24,424 nt of DNA from an uncultured Sutterella sp. (GTDB lineage: Bacteria; Pseudomonadota; Gammaproteobacteria; Burkholderiales; Burkholderiaceae_F). The stretch covers positions 1-24,424 of the forward strand of contig USBS01000013.1 in assembly GCA_900552915.1 (NCBI GenBank). Direction: 5' to 3'. The number at the start of each line of letters is the position of its first letter. Positions within the stretch are counted from its first letter, which is position 1. Below are positions 1 to 6,864 of the stretch, one piece after another. A model generated the notes under the pieces. That model searched no databases, was not told where the DNA came from, and worked only from the letters and a program-made list of their open reading frames with translations. A program made the position numbers and the translations under genes.

Positions 1-171
1 AGAGATAACCGCTGAAAGCATCTAAGCGGGAAACTTGCCTGAAGATAAGTCTTCCCGGAGGCTTAGACCTCCCTGAAGAGTCGTTCGAGACCAGGACGTT
101 GATAGGTCGGGTGTGTAAGCGTTGTGAGACGTTTAGCTAACCGATACTAATTGCTCGTGAGGCTTGATCCT
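1..171 (+). rRNA. rrl: 23S ribosomal RNA, 3' end (partial)
   Basis: The window opens inside the last part of a 23S rRNA gene. The run 'aaccgctgaaagcatctaag' and the blocks 'gttgataggtcgggtgtgta' and 'gctaaccgatactaatt' are the strongly conserved 3' domain VI of bacterial 23S rRNA. The 3' end is placed near 171, after the 'cgtgaggcttgatcc' terminal helix strand. The gene is read on the + strand and is followed by a 140-base spacer and a 5S gene, the usual end of a bacterial rRNA operon. The 5' part lies outside the window. The exact mature end is approximate. Confidence 0.97.
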
Positions 172-311
172 ATAACCGTGCTGCTTGAAGTCTGCAAAGA
201 CACTCAAGTAGATGAAGAGGATTTGAGCTCTGCAATTGCGAGCCCGAAGAGCTGAGCTTCTTTAGCCAAAGAATTCGACGAACAGCCCAAGAGGCTGCGA
301 GTCAAAGCCTT
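172..311 (+). other. 23S-5S internal transcribed spacer
   Basis: This is the spacer between the 23S 3' end and the 5S gene. I see no tRNA and no convincing open reading frame in it. It is expected to be removed during rRNA processing. Confidence 0.8.
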
Positions 312-429
312 TGCCTGGCGGCCATACCGAAGTGGTCCCACTCCTTCCCATTCCGAACAGGACAGTGAAACGCTTCAGGGCCGATGATAGTTGGTTGTAT
401 TTCCAGTGAAAGTAGGTCACTGCCAGGCT
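312..429 (+). rRNA. rrf: 5S ribosomal RNA
   Basis: This is a complete 5S rRNA gene of about 118 bases. Its ends 'tgcctggcgg' and 'ctgccaggc' pair to form the terminal helix I. The inner blocks 'gtggtcccactcc', 'ccgaacaggacagtgaaacg' and 'gccgatgatagt' match the conserved loops of bacterial 5S RNA. It follows the 23S gene in the same direction and is followed 14 bases later by an intrinsic terminator, so it is the last gene of the rRNA operon. Confidence 0.96.
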
Positions 430-442
430 AAACATTTAAGCG

Positions 443-476
443 AACCCCCGTTGGAGCAATCCTTCGGGGGTTTTGC
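443..476 (+). terminator. rRNA operon intrinsic terminator
   Basis: AACCCCCG (443-450) pairs perfectly with CGGGGGTT (465-472) across a 14-base loop, and the stem runs into TTTT. It lies just after the 5S gene and should end the rRNA transcript. Confidence 0.88.
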
Positions 477-538
477 TTTATGTGCTGTCTGAAAACGGTA
501 ACATTGCGCCGTATTGTCACTCTTTTTCGAGAAGATCC

Positions 539-1180
539 ATGACGGAAGAAAGATCCACCGATCGGGAAGAAAAACGGGTTCGTCGCCAGTATCGTCGCAC
601 GAAGGAGCGTCGGCAGGAAATTCTGGTGACCGTTGTGCGTTTGCTTTCTGAGCCGAGCTGCGGCGGCGTTACGACCAAGGAAATAGCCAAGGCCATGGGC
701 GTGGCCGACGGTGCTTTATATCGCCACTTCACGGGCAAGACTGAAATTCTTTTGGAGCTTATTGACTTTTGTCGCCGGTCTTTCGAGGGGATGTTCAACG
801 AAATCAACGCACAGACCGGCGTCGGCATGATCGGCAGAGCGGAAATCAAGGCGAGAGCATTGCTGTTGTTTGCCGAAGCGAATCCCGGTTTGACGCGGCT
901 GCTGACCGGTGAAGCTCTTTGCGGCGAATCGGCAGAAGTTAAGACGGCGATGCGGAATACGCTTGCCGCAGCCGAAAAGTCCATCGCTCAGACGCTTGAA
1001 CTTGCTGATGTGCAGCGTGAGGCGGTCTCGAACACGGACTTTGCAGGTCGTGCAGCGCTGGTCATGAGTTACATCCAGGGACGATGGTCGAGATTTGTCG
1101 CTTCGGGATTTGATGAAAAACCTGCCGAAGACTGGACGAAAGCCAAAGCAATTTTGTTTTCGGGGCTTCAGCACTCTTAA
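539..1180 (+). CDS. slmA: SlmA, TetR-family nucleoid occlusion factor
   Basis: This 213-residue protein resembles SlmA, the DNA-bound inhibitor that keeps FtsZ rings from forming over unsegregated nucleoids. The N-terminal TetR helix-turn-helix lies at about residues 24-66, including 'TTKEIAKAMGVADGALYRHF'. The C-terminal half carries the SlmA-like stretch 'EANPGLTRLLTGEAL' and ends with a 'RFVASGF' segment that lines up with 'RFVRSEF' in the E. coli protein (198 aa, from memory). The frame stays open upstream to a TTG at 473 inside the rRNA terminator. The ATG at 539, preceded by GAGAAG, is the more sensible start, and the chosen N-terminus 'MTEERSTDREEKR' is a basic tail like that of other SlmA proteins. 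It is followed by its own terminator at 1203. The gene sits 63 bases after the rRNA terminator. A different TetR regulator is possible but less likely. Confidence 0.85.
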   Translation: MTEERSTDREEKRVRRQYRRTKERRQEILVTVVRLLSEPSCGGVTTKEIAKAMGVADGALYRHFTGKTEILLELIDFCRRSFEGMFNEINAQTGVGMIGRAEIKARALLLFAEANPGLTRLLTGEALCGESAEVKTAMRNTLAAAEKSIAQTLELADVQREAVSNTDFAGRAALVMSYIQGRWSRFVASGFDEKPAEDWTKAKAILFSGLQHS

Positions 1181-1202
1181 GGTGGTCATAATAGTTGTTA
1201 AT

Positions 1203-1238
1203 GGTGCTGTTACATCTGTGACGGCACCGTTTTGTTTT
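1203..1238 (+). terminator. slmA intrinsic terminator
   Basis: GGTGCTGT at about 1203-1210 pairs with ACGGCACC (1221-1228) with one G-T pair. The loop is 10 bases and a T-rich run (TTTTGTTTT) follows. It lies 23 bases after the slmA stop. Confidence 0.75.
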
Positions 1239-1401
1239 CAAGCGCATCGTTTTGAAACTGGGGCATGTGATGTAGTTCTTTGATTTCATTGAAGATTCTG
1301 TCCGGTCGTCAGGATTAAAGATGCGGATTAACCTTAAGATAGACGTAAGCTCTTGTTTTTGTTCGTCTTTTTGAACACTAATTCATTTACAAACGGTTTC
1401 T

Positions 1402-1461
1402 TCAGCATGGATTTGTTTGCACCCAAGACGACCAGGCATGGGTACTATTCCAATCACACAT
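1402..1461 (-). CDS. Possible Trp-rich 19-residue micro-ORF
   Basis: The frame runs from ATG at 1461 to TGA at 1402 and would encode MCDWNSTHAWSSWVQTNPC, with three Trp and a Cys near each end. The sequence just upstream reads AAAGGAGATCG and then ATG, a strong and correctly spaced ribosome binding site. A TTTAAT box lies about 20 bases further upstream on the same strand, but no -35 is visible. I do not recognise the peptide. It could be a leader peptide, a small secreted or modified peptide, or a chance frame. The opposite strand of the same bases could instead be the 3' part of a small RNA. Confidence is low because the frame is so short. Confidence 0.22.
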   Translation of the reverse strand: MCDWNSTHAWSSWVQTNPC

Positions 1462-1503
1462 CGATCTCCTTTCGTTTGGTTGATTAAACACCGAATGGTT
1501 TGA

Positions 1504-1538
1504 GGGCTGAGGCAAGAATCCTCGGCCCCTTTTTTTTG
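1504..1538 (+). terminator. Strong + strand terminator with no gene just upstream
   Basis: GGGCTGAGG (1504-1512) pairs with CCTCGGCCC (1520-1528) through nine base pairs with one G-T. The loop is seven bases, and C followed by eight T comes next. slmA already has its own terminator 300 bases earlier, so this hairpin suggests a separate short + strand transcript, or an attenuator in the leader of the kinase gene that starts at 1589. Confidence 0.82.
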
Positions 1539-1588
1539 GGTAAAGTGGCAGAATCCTGACATCTTGTCTCATTATTTCGTTTGCACGG

Positions 1589-3403
1589 ATGTCCTGCCGT
1601 AGTTTTCTACTGTGCCTGCGCTCGGCGCTGCTGCTCTTTTTGTTTGTTGTGGGGGTGCTTCATACGAGCGTCTTTGCTGCGGACAAGATGAGCCGTGCGC
1701 ACGACCGTCCCCTGCGCTTGGGCATTGTCAACAGTTACGGCCAGATTCTCAGCGATATGTATTACGGGAAGTCCCTGCAACGCATTCGCGAGGCGATTGC
1801 GCCGAGGACCTTGGAAATTCGAGTTTACGGACCGGATACTTTTTTAGATGCCGCAGCAGCCGAACAGTTCGATATGGCGATTGCTTCCTACGGGCTTACG
1901 AGCATCATGCTGCGGCAGACGGGCGGCGCTCGACTGCTCACCGCCGTCAACAAGAGACTTCCCGATCCGTACGCAGGCAACGGGGCAGCCATCATTGTGC
2001 GGGCCGACCGCAGCGACATCGATTCGTTTGAAGATTTGCCCGGGAAGTCTCTGGCCGTAATGAGCATCACGGCTTTTGCCGGATGGCAGATTCCGATGGC
2101 GGAACTTACCGCGCACGGTATTGACGTCAAAAGAGGTTTTCGCGACATCATCGTGACCGGGGAGCCGATGACTCAAATTCTCGATAAGGTTTATGCGGGA
2201 GAAGCCGATGTCGGATTTGTGGTCAACTGCTTGCTCGAGGAAGCCGAGGGGCTTGGCAAATACAAAGTCAGCGACTTTAAGGTGATCGGCGACAGGGAGC
2301 CTTGGTCGCATAGTGCCTGCAAGCATTCGACTCGCCTGTATCCAAATTGGTCTTTTTCCGTTAAGCCCAATTTGAGCCCCGACGAGACAAAGGCAGTGGT
2401 GCTGGCATTGCTGTCTATTCCGCCTTCGGATGATTCGTCCATGCATTGGACGATGACGCCGGACGGAACAGGCGCGGACTCCGTATTCCAACAGCTCAAC
2501 CTGCCTTATGCTCAAGCCTACGGGCTTCGCGATATTTTGCTTGAGTATTCCGGCTTGGCTTTCGGAGCTCTGGCAGTTGTTCTCGTCTTGATCGTTAACA
2601 CGGTTGTGTTGACTGTTGCGGTTCGCCTTCGGACAAAACAAACAGAGAAGGCCTTGGCGGAAAAAATGCAGTCTGATCTGGATGCTCGTCGTGCGGCTCT
2701 CAAGCTTAAGACGATGCAAAAACTGAGCGCCGTGGGCGCGCTCTCAAGCATGGCTGCTCATGAGCTCAAGCAGCCGCTCACCGTTGTCAACAACTATGCC
2801 GGGAGTTTGCGCCGGCGCCTGCTTAGAAGCGATGTTCCGCGAGAAGTTCTGATAGATGCTCTTTCCGAAATCGAAGAATCCGGCCTGAAGGCAGCCGAGG
2901 TGATCGATTTGGTTCGAGGATATGCCTCTAATAAGGAACGGATGTTCGTGCGTACGGACCTGGCTGTCAATGCACGGCATGTTCTCGAGCGAAACCGCAG
3001 ATATGCCAAGATTTTGCATGCCGACTTGCAGTCGGAGGTGTTTGTTCAGGCCGATACGATTGAGCTTGAACTCGTGCTCACCAATTTACTGAAAAATGCG
3101 ATTGCGGCTGTAGCTGATGTTGAAGCCCCTTCCGTGGTTCTCAGGGTTTGGAAAGACACCGATTACGCCTACGCCAGCGTTTCGGACAACGGTAAGCCGC
3201 TTACGGACGAGCAGTTTGCGCAGATCGGTCAAATCGGCCGCACCACCAAGAAGGGCGGCATGGGATTGGGGCTTGCAATTGTAAAAAGCCTTCTTGAAGC
3301 ACACTCCGGAGCGCTTAGAATAGAAAGGCTTGTACCGAGCGGGATTTGCTGCACGGTGCGCTTGCCGCTTGACCTGCAGCAAGACGGCGAACAATCGAAA
3401 TAA
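1589..3403 (+). CDS. TtrS-like sensor histidine kinase with periplasmic PhnD/TtrS-type binding domain
   Basis: This is a 604-residue membrane sensor kinase. A signal peptide (about 1-31, ending VFA/ADK) leads to a periplasmic substrate-binding domain of the phosphonate/TtrS type (about 40-300, with 'RPLRLGIVNSYG' and 'FEDLPGKSLAVMS'). One transmembrane helix lies at about 322-347, followed by a coiled linker and the kinase core. The phospho-accepting His is H391 in 'AAHELKQPLTVVNNYAG'. The N box is 'LTNLLKNA' (about 498-505) and the G2 box is 'GGMGLGLAIVKSLLEAHSG'. The H box has Lys where relatives usually have Asn (HELNQPL), and the G1 box reads DNGKP rather than DxGxG. The architecture matches TtrS, the tetrathionate sensor, but no tetrathionate reductase gene is in the window, so the ligand is unknown. 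It forms an operon with the response regulator gene 15 bases downstream. The ribosome binding site before 1589 is weak. Confidence 0.85.
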   Translation: MSCRSFLLCLRSALLLFLFVVGVLHTSVFAADKMSRAHDRPLRLGIVNSYGQILSDMYYGKSLQRIREAIAPRTLEIRVYGPDTFLDAAAAEQFDMAIASYGLTSIMLRQTGGARLLTAVNKRLPDPYAGNGAAIIVRADRSDIDSFEDLPGKSLAVMSITAFAGWQIPMAELTAHGIDVKRGFRDIIVTGEPMTQILDKVYAGEADVGFVVNCLLEEAEGLGKYKVSDFKVIGDREPWSHSACKHSTRLYPNWSFSVKPNLSPDETKAVVLALLSIPPSDDSSMHWTMTPDGTGADSVFQQLNLPYAQAYGLRDILLEYSGLAFGALAVVLVLIVNTVVLTVAVRLRTKQTEKALAEKMQSDLDARRAALKLKTMQKLSAVGALSSMAAHELKQPLTVVNNYAGSLRRRLLRSDVPREVLIDALSEIEESGLKAAEVIDLVRGYASNKERMFVRTDLAVNARHVLERNRRYAKILHADLQSEVFVQADTIELELVLTNLLKNAIAAVADVEAPSVVLRVWKDTDYAYASVSDNGKPLTDEQFAQIGQIGRTTKKGGMGLGLAIVKSLLEAHSGALRIERLVPSGICCTVRLPLDLQQDGEQSK

Positions 3404-3418
3404 CGGAAAGGACGCTTG

Positions 3419-4111
3419 ATGACAGAGGGGATGCTCTCGCGAGGAGGCGAGTCCATGGCGCTAGCCGGCCGCCCGCCCGTGGTGCGGGTGATTGACGATG
3501 ACGACAAGGTGCGACGCTCCTGGCAGTTTGTTTTGGAAGGTGAGGGTTGGCAGGTTCAGGCCTACGAAAGTGCCGTACGGTTTCTTGAGGAGGATGATCC
3601 TTCCGTGCCGGGCTGTATCGTGAGCGACGTGCGCATGCCGGAGATGAGCGGTATTGAACTGCAGACGGAGATGAAACGCATCGGTAATCGGATGCCTTTG
3701 GTGTTGATTTCTGCGCACGCCGATTTGGTGATGGCTGTTAAGGCCGTCAAGGACGGAGCTTATGATTTCTTACTCAAGCCCGTTGAAACCGAGCGCTTGA
3801 TTCAGACCGTGCTTGAAGCCATTGAGCTTGATCAGTCTCGGCGAGAGGAGCATGCTGAAGTCGACAAGGCTCTCAGGAGTTGGGCGATGCTGAGTACTCG
3901 TGAAAAAGAAGTGGCTCGAGGCGTTGCCGACGGTAAGCTCAACAAGCAGATTGCCTACGACCTTAATATTTCCGAAAAAACAGTCATTGCGCACCGCAGT
4001 TCACTGTGCCGTAAGCTGGGTATTCGCTCGGCAGCGGACATCACCCGCTTGTTGTTGATCGTTGAGCATCAGGAAAAGCTCAATGGCAGAAAGGAAGGCG
4101 CTCAAGACTGA
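3419..4111 (+). CDS. FixJ/TtrR-like response regulator (receiver plus LuxR-type HTH)
   Basis: This is a 230-residue cytoplasmic transcription regulator. The receiver domain (about residues 20-135) shows the acidic cluster 'VIDDDDK', the phospho-acceptor D70 in 'VSDVRMPEMSG', the switch Ser in 'LISAHAD' and K120 in 'DFLLKPVE'. The C-terminal LuxR/GerE helix-turn-helix spans about 156-211 ('LSTREKEVARGVADG', 'KQIAYDLNISEKTVIAHR'). It is the expected partner of the upstream sensor kinase. Two starts are possible. ATG at 3419 has AAAGGA six bases upstream and lies close to the kinase stop. ATG at 3455 has a stronger GAGGAGG seven bases upstream and gives a 218-residue protein with a more family-typical N-terminus. 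A terminator follows the stop. The target genes are not visible here. Confidence 0.9.
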   Translation: MTEGMLSRGGESMALAGRPPVVRVIDDDDKVRRSWQFVLEGEGWQVQAYESAVRFLEEDDPSVPGCIVSDVRMPEMSGIELQTEMKRIGNRMPLVLISAHADLVMAVKAVKDGAYDFLLKPVETERLIQTVLEAIELDQSRREEHAEVDKALRSWAMLSTREKEVARGVADGKLNKQIAYDLNISEKTVIAHRSSLCRKLGIRSAADITRLLLIVEHQEKLNGRKEGAQD

Positions 4112-4130
4112 GCTCAAGCGCCAGCGCGAA

Positions 4131-4156
4131 GGTCGGGCGAGGTCCCGGCCTTTTGT
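4131..4156 (+). terminator. Terminator of the two-component operon
   Basis: GGTCGGG (4131-4137) pairs with CCCGGCC (4144-4150) with one G-T pair. The loop is six bases and TTTTGTT follows. It separates the + strand regulator from the convergent guaC gene. Confidence 0.75.
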
Positions 4157-5196
4157 TAGGATTTGCCGAAAATTTCGTTGAGCTGCTGCGTGACGCGCAC
4201 GAAGGTCGTACGCATGGTGAGCTCTTTGAGTTTACGGGCGCCGACATATGTGCAGGCGCTGCGCACGCCTCCCAAAATATCCTGGCAGGTCTGATCCACC
4301 GGCCCCCGGTCTTCAATGTAGACGATCTTCCCTTCGGCGGCGCGGTAGGGTGCGACGCCGCCCGAGTACTTGTCCATGGCCGCTTTGGAGCTCATGCCAT
4401 AGAAGGCACGCATCCTGCGGCCGTCTTTTTCGATGACTTCTCCGCCCGATTCGTCGTGACCGGCAAACATGCCCCCGAGCATAACGAAATCGGCGCCGCC
4501 GCCGAATGCTTTGGCAATATCACCGGGGCGCGTGCAGCCGCCGTCCGAGCAGATGCGCCCTCCGAGACCGTGCGCGGCATCCGCGCATTCAATTACGGCT
4601 GACAGCTGCGGATAGCCCACCCCCGTCATTTTTCGGGTGGTGCATACCGAGCCGGGGCCGATGCCGACCTTGACAATGTCGGCGCCGGCCAGAATCAACT
4701 CTTCGGTCATGTCGCCCGTGACAACATTGCCGGCCATAATCACGATGTCGGGGAAGTGCTCGCGCATTTTTTTGACGAAACTCACGAAAGCTTCCGTGTA
4801 GCCGTTGGCCACGTCAATGCACACGTAGCGCACCGCGCCGGGAGCGGCTTTCATGACGGCGCAGAACTGCTCATATTCGGCTTCTCCGATGCCAAGCGAA
4901 TAGAACGCATCGGATTTGTTCTCAAGCTGCGTGAAAAAATCGATGTATTCCTGAGCTTTGTAATGTTTGTGCAGTGCTGTCATCATGCCGTGACGGCCCA
5001 AAGCACGAGCCATTTCAAATGTGCCCGTGGTATCCATATTGGCGGCGATGACCGGAATGGCGTGGAAGCGTTCCGACGACCAGCGGAACTTGATTTCGCG
5101 GGTGATGTCCACCTGACTGCGGCTCGTTAGCGTCGAGCGCTTCGGACGGATCAATACATCCTTAAAGTCAAGCTTGATTTCGTTGTCGATATGCAT
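4156..5196 (-). CDS. guaC: GMP reductase
   Basis: GuaC converts GMP to IMP and ammonia using NADPH, returning guanine nucleotides to the purine pool. The 346-residue protein has the length of E. coli GuaC (347 by memory) and lacks the CBS domains of IMP dehydrogenase (GuaB). Diagnostic segments include 'LDFKDVLIRPKRSTL', 'PVIAANMDTTGTF', 'CIDVANGYTEAFV' and 'MAGNVVTGDMTEELILAGAD'. The catalytic Cys is C185 in 'GIGPGSVCTTR', and 'GGGADFVMLGGMFAGH' also matches. The ATG at 5196 has AAGGAG upstream. A terminator-like hairpin ends only about 33 bases before the start codon, so transcription reaching guaC may be controlled there. Confidence 0.95.
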   Translation of the reverse strand: MHIDNEIKLDFKDVLIRPKRSTLTSRSQVDITREIKFRWSSERFHAIPVIAANMDTTGTFEMARALGRHGMMTALHKHYKAQEYIDFFTQLENKSDAFYSLGIGEAEYEQFCAVMKAAPGAVRYVCIDVANGYTEAFVSFVKKMREHFPDIVIMAGNVVTGDMTEELILAGADIVKVGIGPGSVCTTRKMTGVGYPQLSAVIECADAAHGLGGRICSDGGCTRPGDIAKAFGGGADFVMLGGMFAGHDESGGEVIEKDGRRMRAFYGMSSKAAMDKYSGGVAPYRAAEGKIVYIEDRGPVDQTCQDILGGVRSACTYVGARKLKELTMRTTFVRVTQQLNEIFGKS

Positions 5197-5228
5197 TGCG
5201 GTTGCTCCTTCAGGAAGTTCCGGTCACG

Positions 5229-5263
5229 AAAAACGCCGGATTCCTTTTTCGGAACCCAGCGTT
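5229..5263 (-). terminator. lysA terminator / possible guaC attenuator
   Basis: On the - strand, AACGCTGGGTTCC (5263-5251) pairs along all 13 positions, two of them G-T, with GGAATCCGGCGTT (5244-5232). The loop is six bases and a short T run follows. It lies 45 bases after the lysA stop and about 33 bases before the guaC start. A copy of the 3' arm core (GCCGGATTC on the + strand at 5235-5243) is repeated exactly at 5301-5309, over the lysA stop, and could pair with the same 5' arm. Confidence 0.75.
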
Positions 5264-5307
5264 TCTTGAGTTTAGCGGTTTATTGAAGGATTTGCACGTT
5301 GCCGGAT

Positions 5308-6594
5308 TCAGCTTAGGGCTTCTGCAGGCACAGTGCTTTCCAATGCGGTGAGGTCCTCGATTGTTTCTCGACGACGGATGAGCCAGACTTTCTCTCCGCT
5401 TACGAGAACCTCGGCTGCGCGGCCGCGGGAATTGTAGTTCGAAGCCATGGACATGCCGTAGGCTCCGGCGCCGGTCATGACGAGCACATCGCCGCTTTCG
5501 GCCGCAAGTTCGATTCCGCGAGCCAGAAAATCGCCTGTTTCGCACACAGGGCCCACGACGTCCCACAGCTGCACGTTTTCGCGTTGGGTGCAGTTCTCAA
5601 GCGCCATCTGCGCTTGGTAAAGCGTGGGGCGCACCATGTCGTTCATGGCGGCATCCACAATCAGGAAGTTCTTCGCCTGCGTGGGCTTGAGGTACTCAAC
5701 GGTAGTCAGCAGAGCTCCGGCACGCGCGACCAGAGAGCGGCCCGGCTCAAAATAGATCGGCAGCGAGCCGAAGCCGCGCTCGAGTGCCTTGGCTGATACG
5801 GCCCGCACGAGTTCTTCGGCCGAAGGCGGCGTTTCATCGATATAGCGAACGCCCAGACCGCCGCCGAAGTCGAGGTGATCGAGTTCGATGCCGTTGCGGC
5901 GCAGCTCTTCGACGATGTCGAATATTTTGTCGGCAGCGTGAACAAACGGTTCAAGCTGCGTAATTTGACTGCCGATGTGCATGTCGATGCCCGAGATGCG
6001 GATACCGGCAAGCGTTTTGGCGTGTTTGTAGAGCTCGACCGTTTGATCGAAGGCAACGCCGAATTTATTGTTCTTGAGGCCTGTTGAAATGTAGGGATGG
6101 GTTTTGGCGTCTACGTCCGGATTGACTCGCACCGAGACGGGAGCAACACAGTGTTCTTCAAGTGCGATTTCGTTGATGCGATCGAGCTCGGGAATGCTTT
6201 CGACGTTGAAGCACCCAATGCCTGCCTGCAGTGCCGCACGGATGTCTTCGCGGCTTTTGCCGACGCCCGAATAGACGATGTCGCTGCCCTTGGCCCCGGC
6301 CAAGAGAGCGCGGGCGAGTTCGCCGCGGCTGACGATATCGAAACCAACTCCGGCACGGCGGAAAAACTGCAGCAGTGCCAGCGAGCTGTTTGCTTTCATC
6401 GCATAGAAAACGCGGTGAGGGGTACCGGCGACGCCTGTGAGCCAGCTTGCAAGTGCCGTTTTGAGGGCTTCATGGGAATAAACGTAAAGCGGAGTGCCGA
6501 AGCGCGCGGCCAAATCCGTCAGTTTGATGTTTTCACAGTAAAGTTCGCCGGCTCGGCGCGTGAAACCGGGCAGAGCACTGAAATCTTCTCGCAT
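5308..6594 (-). CDS. lysA: Diaminopimelate decarboxylase
   Basis: LysA decarboxylates meso-diaminopimelate to L-lysine, the last step of lysine synthesis, and uses pyridoxal phosphate. The 428-residue protein is of usual length. K67 in 'VFYAMKANSS' is the PLP Schiff-base lysine. Other landmarks are 'DMHIGSQI' (about 204-211), the glycine-rich phosphate loop 'DFGGGLGVRY' (about 242-251), 'EPGRSLV' (283-289), C351 in 'GPVCETGDF' and Y379 in 'GAGAYGMSMASNYN'. The ATG at 6594 lacks a clear Shine-Dalgarno. Since lptM ends only 47 bases upstream, lysA is probably translated from an lptM-lysA transcript, a gene order common in proteobacteria. A terminator follows the stop. Confidence 0.96.
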   Translation of the reverse strand: MREDFSALPGFTRRAGELYCENIKLTDLAARFGTPLYVYSHEALKTALASWLTGVAGTPHRVFYAMKANSSLALLQFFRRAGVGFDIVSRGELARALLAGAKGSDIVYSGVGKSREDIRAALQAGIGCFNVESIPELDRINEIALEEHCVAPVSVRVNPDVDAKTHPYISTGLKNNKFGVAFDQTVELYKHAKTLAGIRISGIDMHIGSQITQLEPFVHAADKIFDIVEELRRNGIELDHLDFGGGLGVRYIDETPPSAEELVRAVSAKALERGFGSLPIYFEPGRSLVARAGALLTTVEYLKPTQAKNFLIVDAAMNDMVRPTLYQAQMALENCTQRENVQLWDVVGPVCETGDFLARGIELAAESGDVLVMTGAGAYGMSMASNYNSRGRAAEVLVSGEKVWLIRRRETIEDLTALESTVPAEALS

Positions 6595-6641
6595 GAAAGA
6601 AAATCCGAGGAATAAATTTTGTTATGAACCGTTTGTGACGA

Positions 6642-6806
6642 TCAGCGGTTCTGCAAAATGGTGTCCGAGGGCACGCCGCCTTGCTGGGGCGTCTGTTCGG
6701 GTGCTTCCTGGCGCTGCCCCTGTTCGTCGGTCATGTAAAGCGGCCCCTTTAGGCCGCAGGCCGTCAAAAGGGTGATGCTTAAAATAGCTAGAACGGTGCG
6801 CACCAT
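6642..6806 (-). CDS. lptM: LptM (YifL-type) small outer-membrane lipoprotein
   Basis: This is a 54-residue lipoprotein precursor. The signal sequence 'MVRTVLAILSITLLTAC' ends in a good lipobox (LLTAC, modified Cys at residue 17). It is followed by the family hallmark 'GLKGPLY' and a Gln/Pro-rich polar tail. LptM proteins of this type help maturation of the LptD/LptE translocon that inserts lipopolysaccharide. The open frame extends much further upstream, but the ATG at 6806 has AAGGAGG ten bases before it and gives the typical size. It lies between lysA (downstream, same strand) and the divergent cyaY, a conserved arrangement in proteobacteria. The 58-base gap to cyaY should hold both promoters. 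Confidence 0.9.
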   Translation of the reverse strand: MVRTVLAILSITLLTACGLKGPLYMTDEQGQRQEAPEQTPQQGGVPSDTILQNR

Positions 6807-6864
6807 GATTTGCGTGCCTCCTTGAAAGTGAAAAATGAAAATTTTTTCGGCGCAGAGAGCAATT

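Larger units (their letters stand above)
1239..1588. other. Intergenic stretch without an assigned gene
   Basis: No protein gene of normal length is supported here, and the sequence is more A+T rich than its neighbours. It ends with a strong + strand terminator (1504-1538), although no annotated + strand gene lies just before it. On the + strand, a 26-codon frame (1407-1487, no ribosome binding site) stops 17 bases before that hairpin, and a CTCCTTT stretch lies at 1466-1472. On the - strand, the complement of that stretch is a good Shine-Dalgarno in front of a 19-codon frame (1402-1461). An unannotated small RNA or micro-ORF is possible. I could not find a convincing -35/-10 pair on either strand. 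Confidence 0.6.

Noticed and set aside
1062..1289. - strand open frame of 75 codons across the slmA end
   Set aside because: It overlaps slmA and its terminator, has no good start signal and its sequence is not recognisable.
1407..1487. + strand 26-codon frame ending 17 bases before the 1504 terminator
   Set aside because: It has no ribosome binding site and lies opposite the better-supported - strand micro-ORF, so it was not listed as a gene.
1545..1588. Possible sigma-54 promoter (TGGCAG...TGACA) before the sensor kinase gene
   Set aside because: The -12 element lacks the TTGC core, so the match is too poor.
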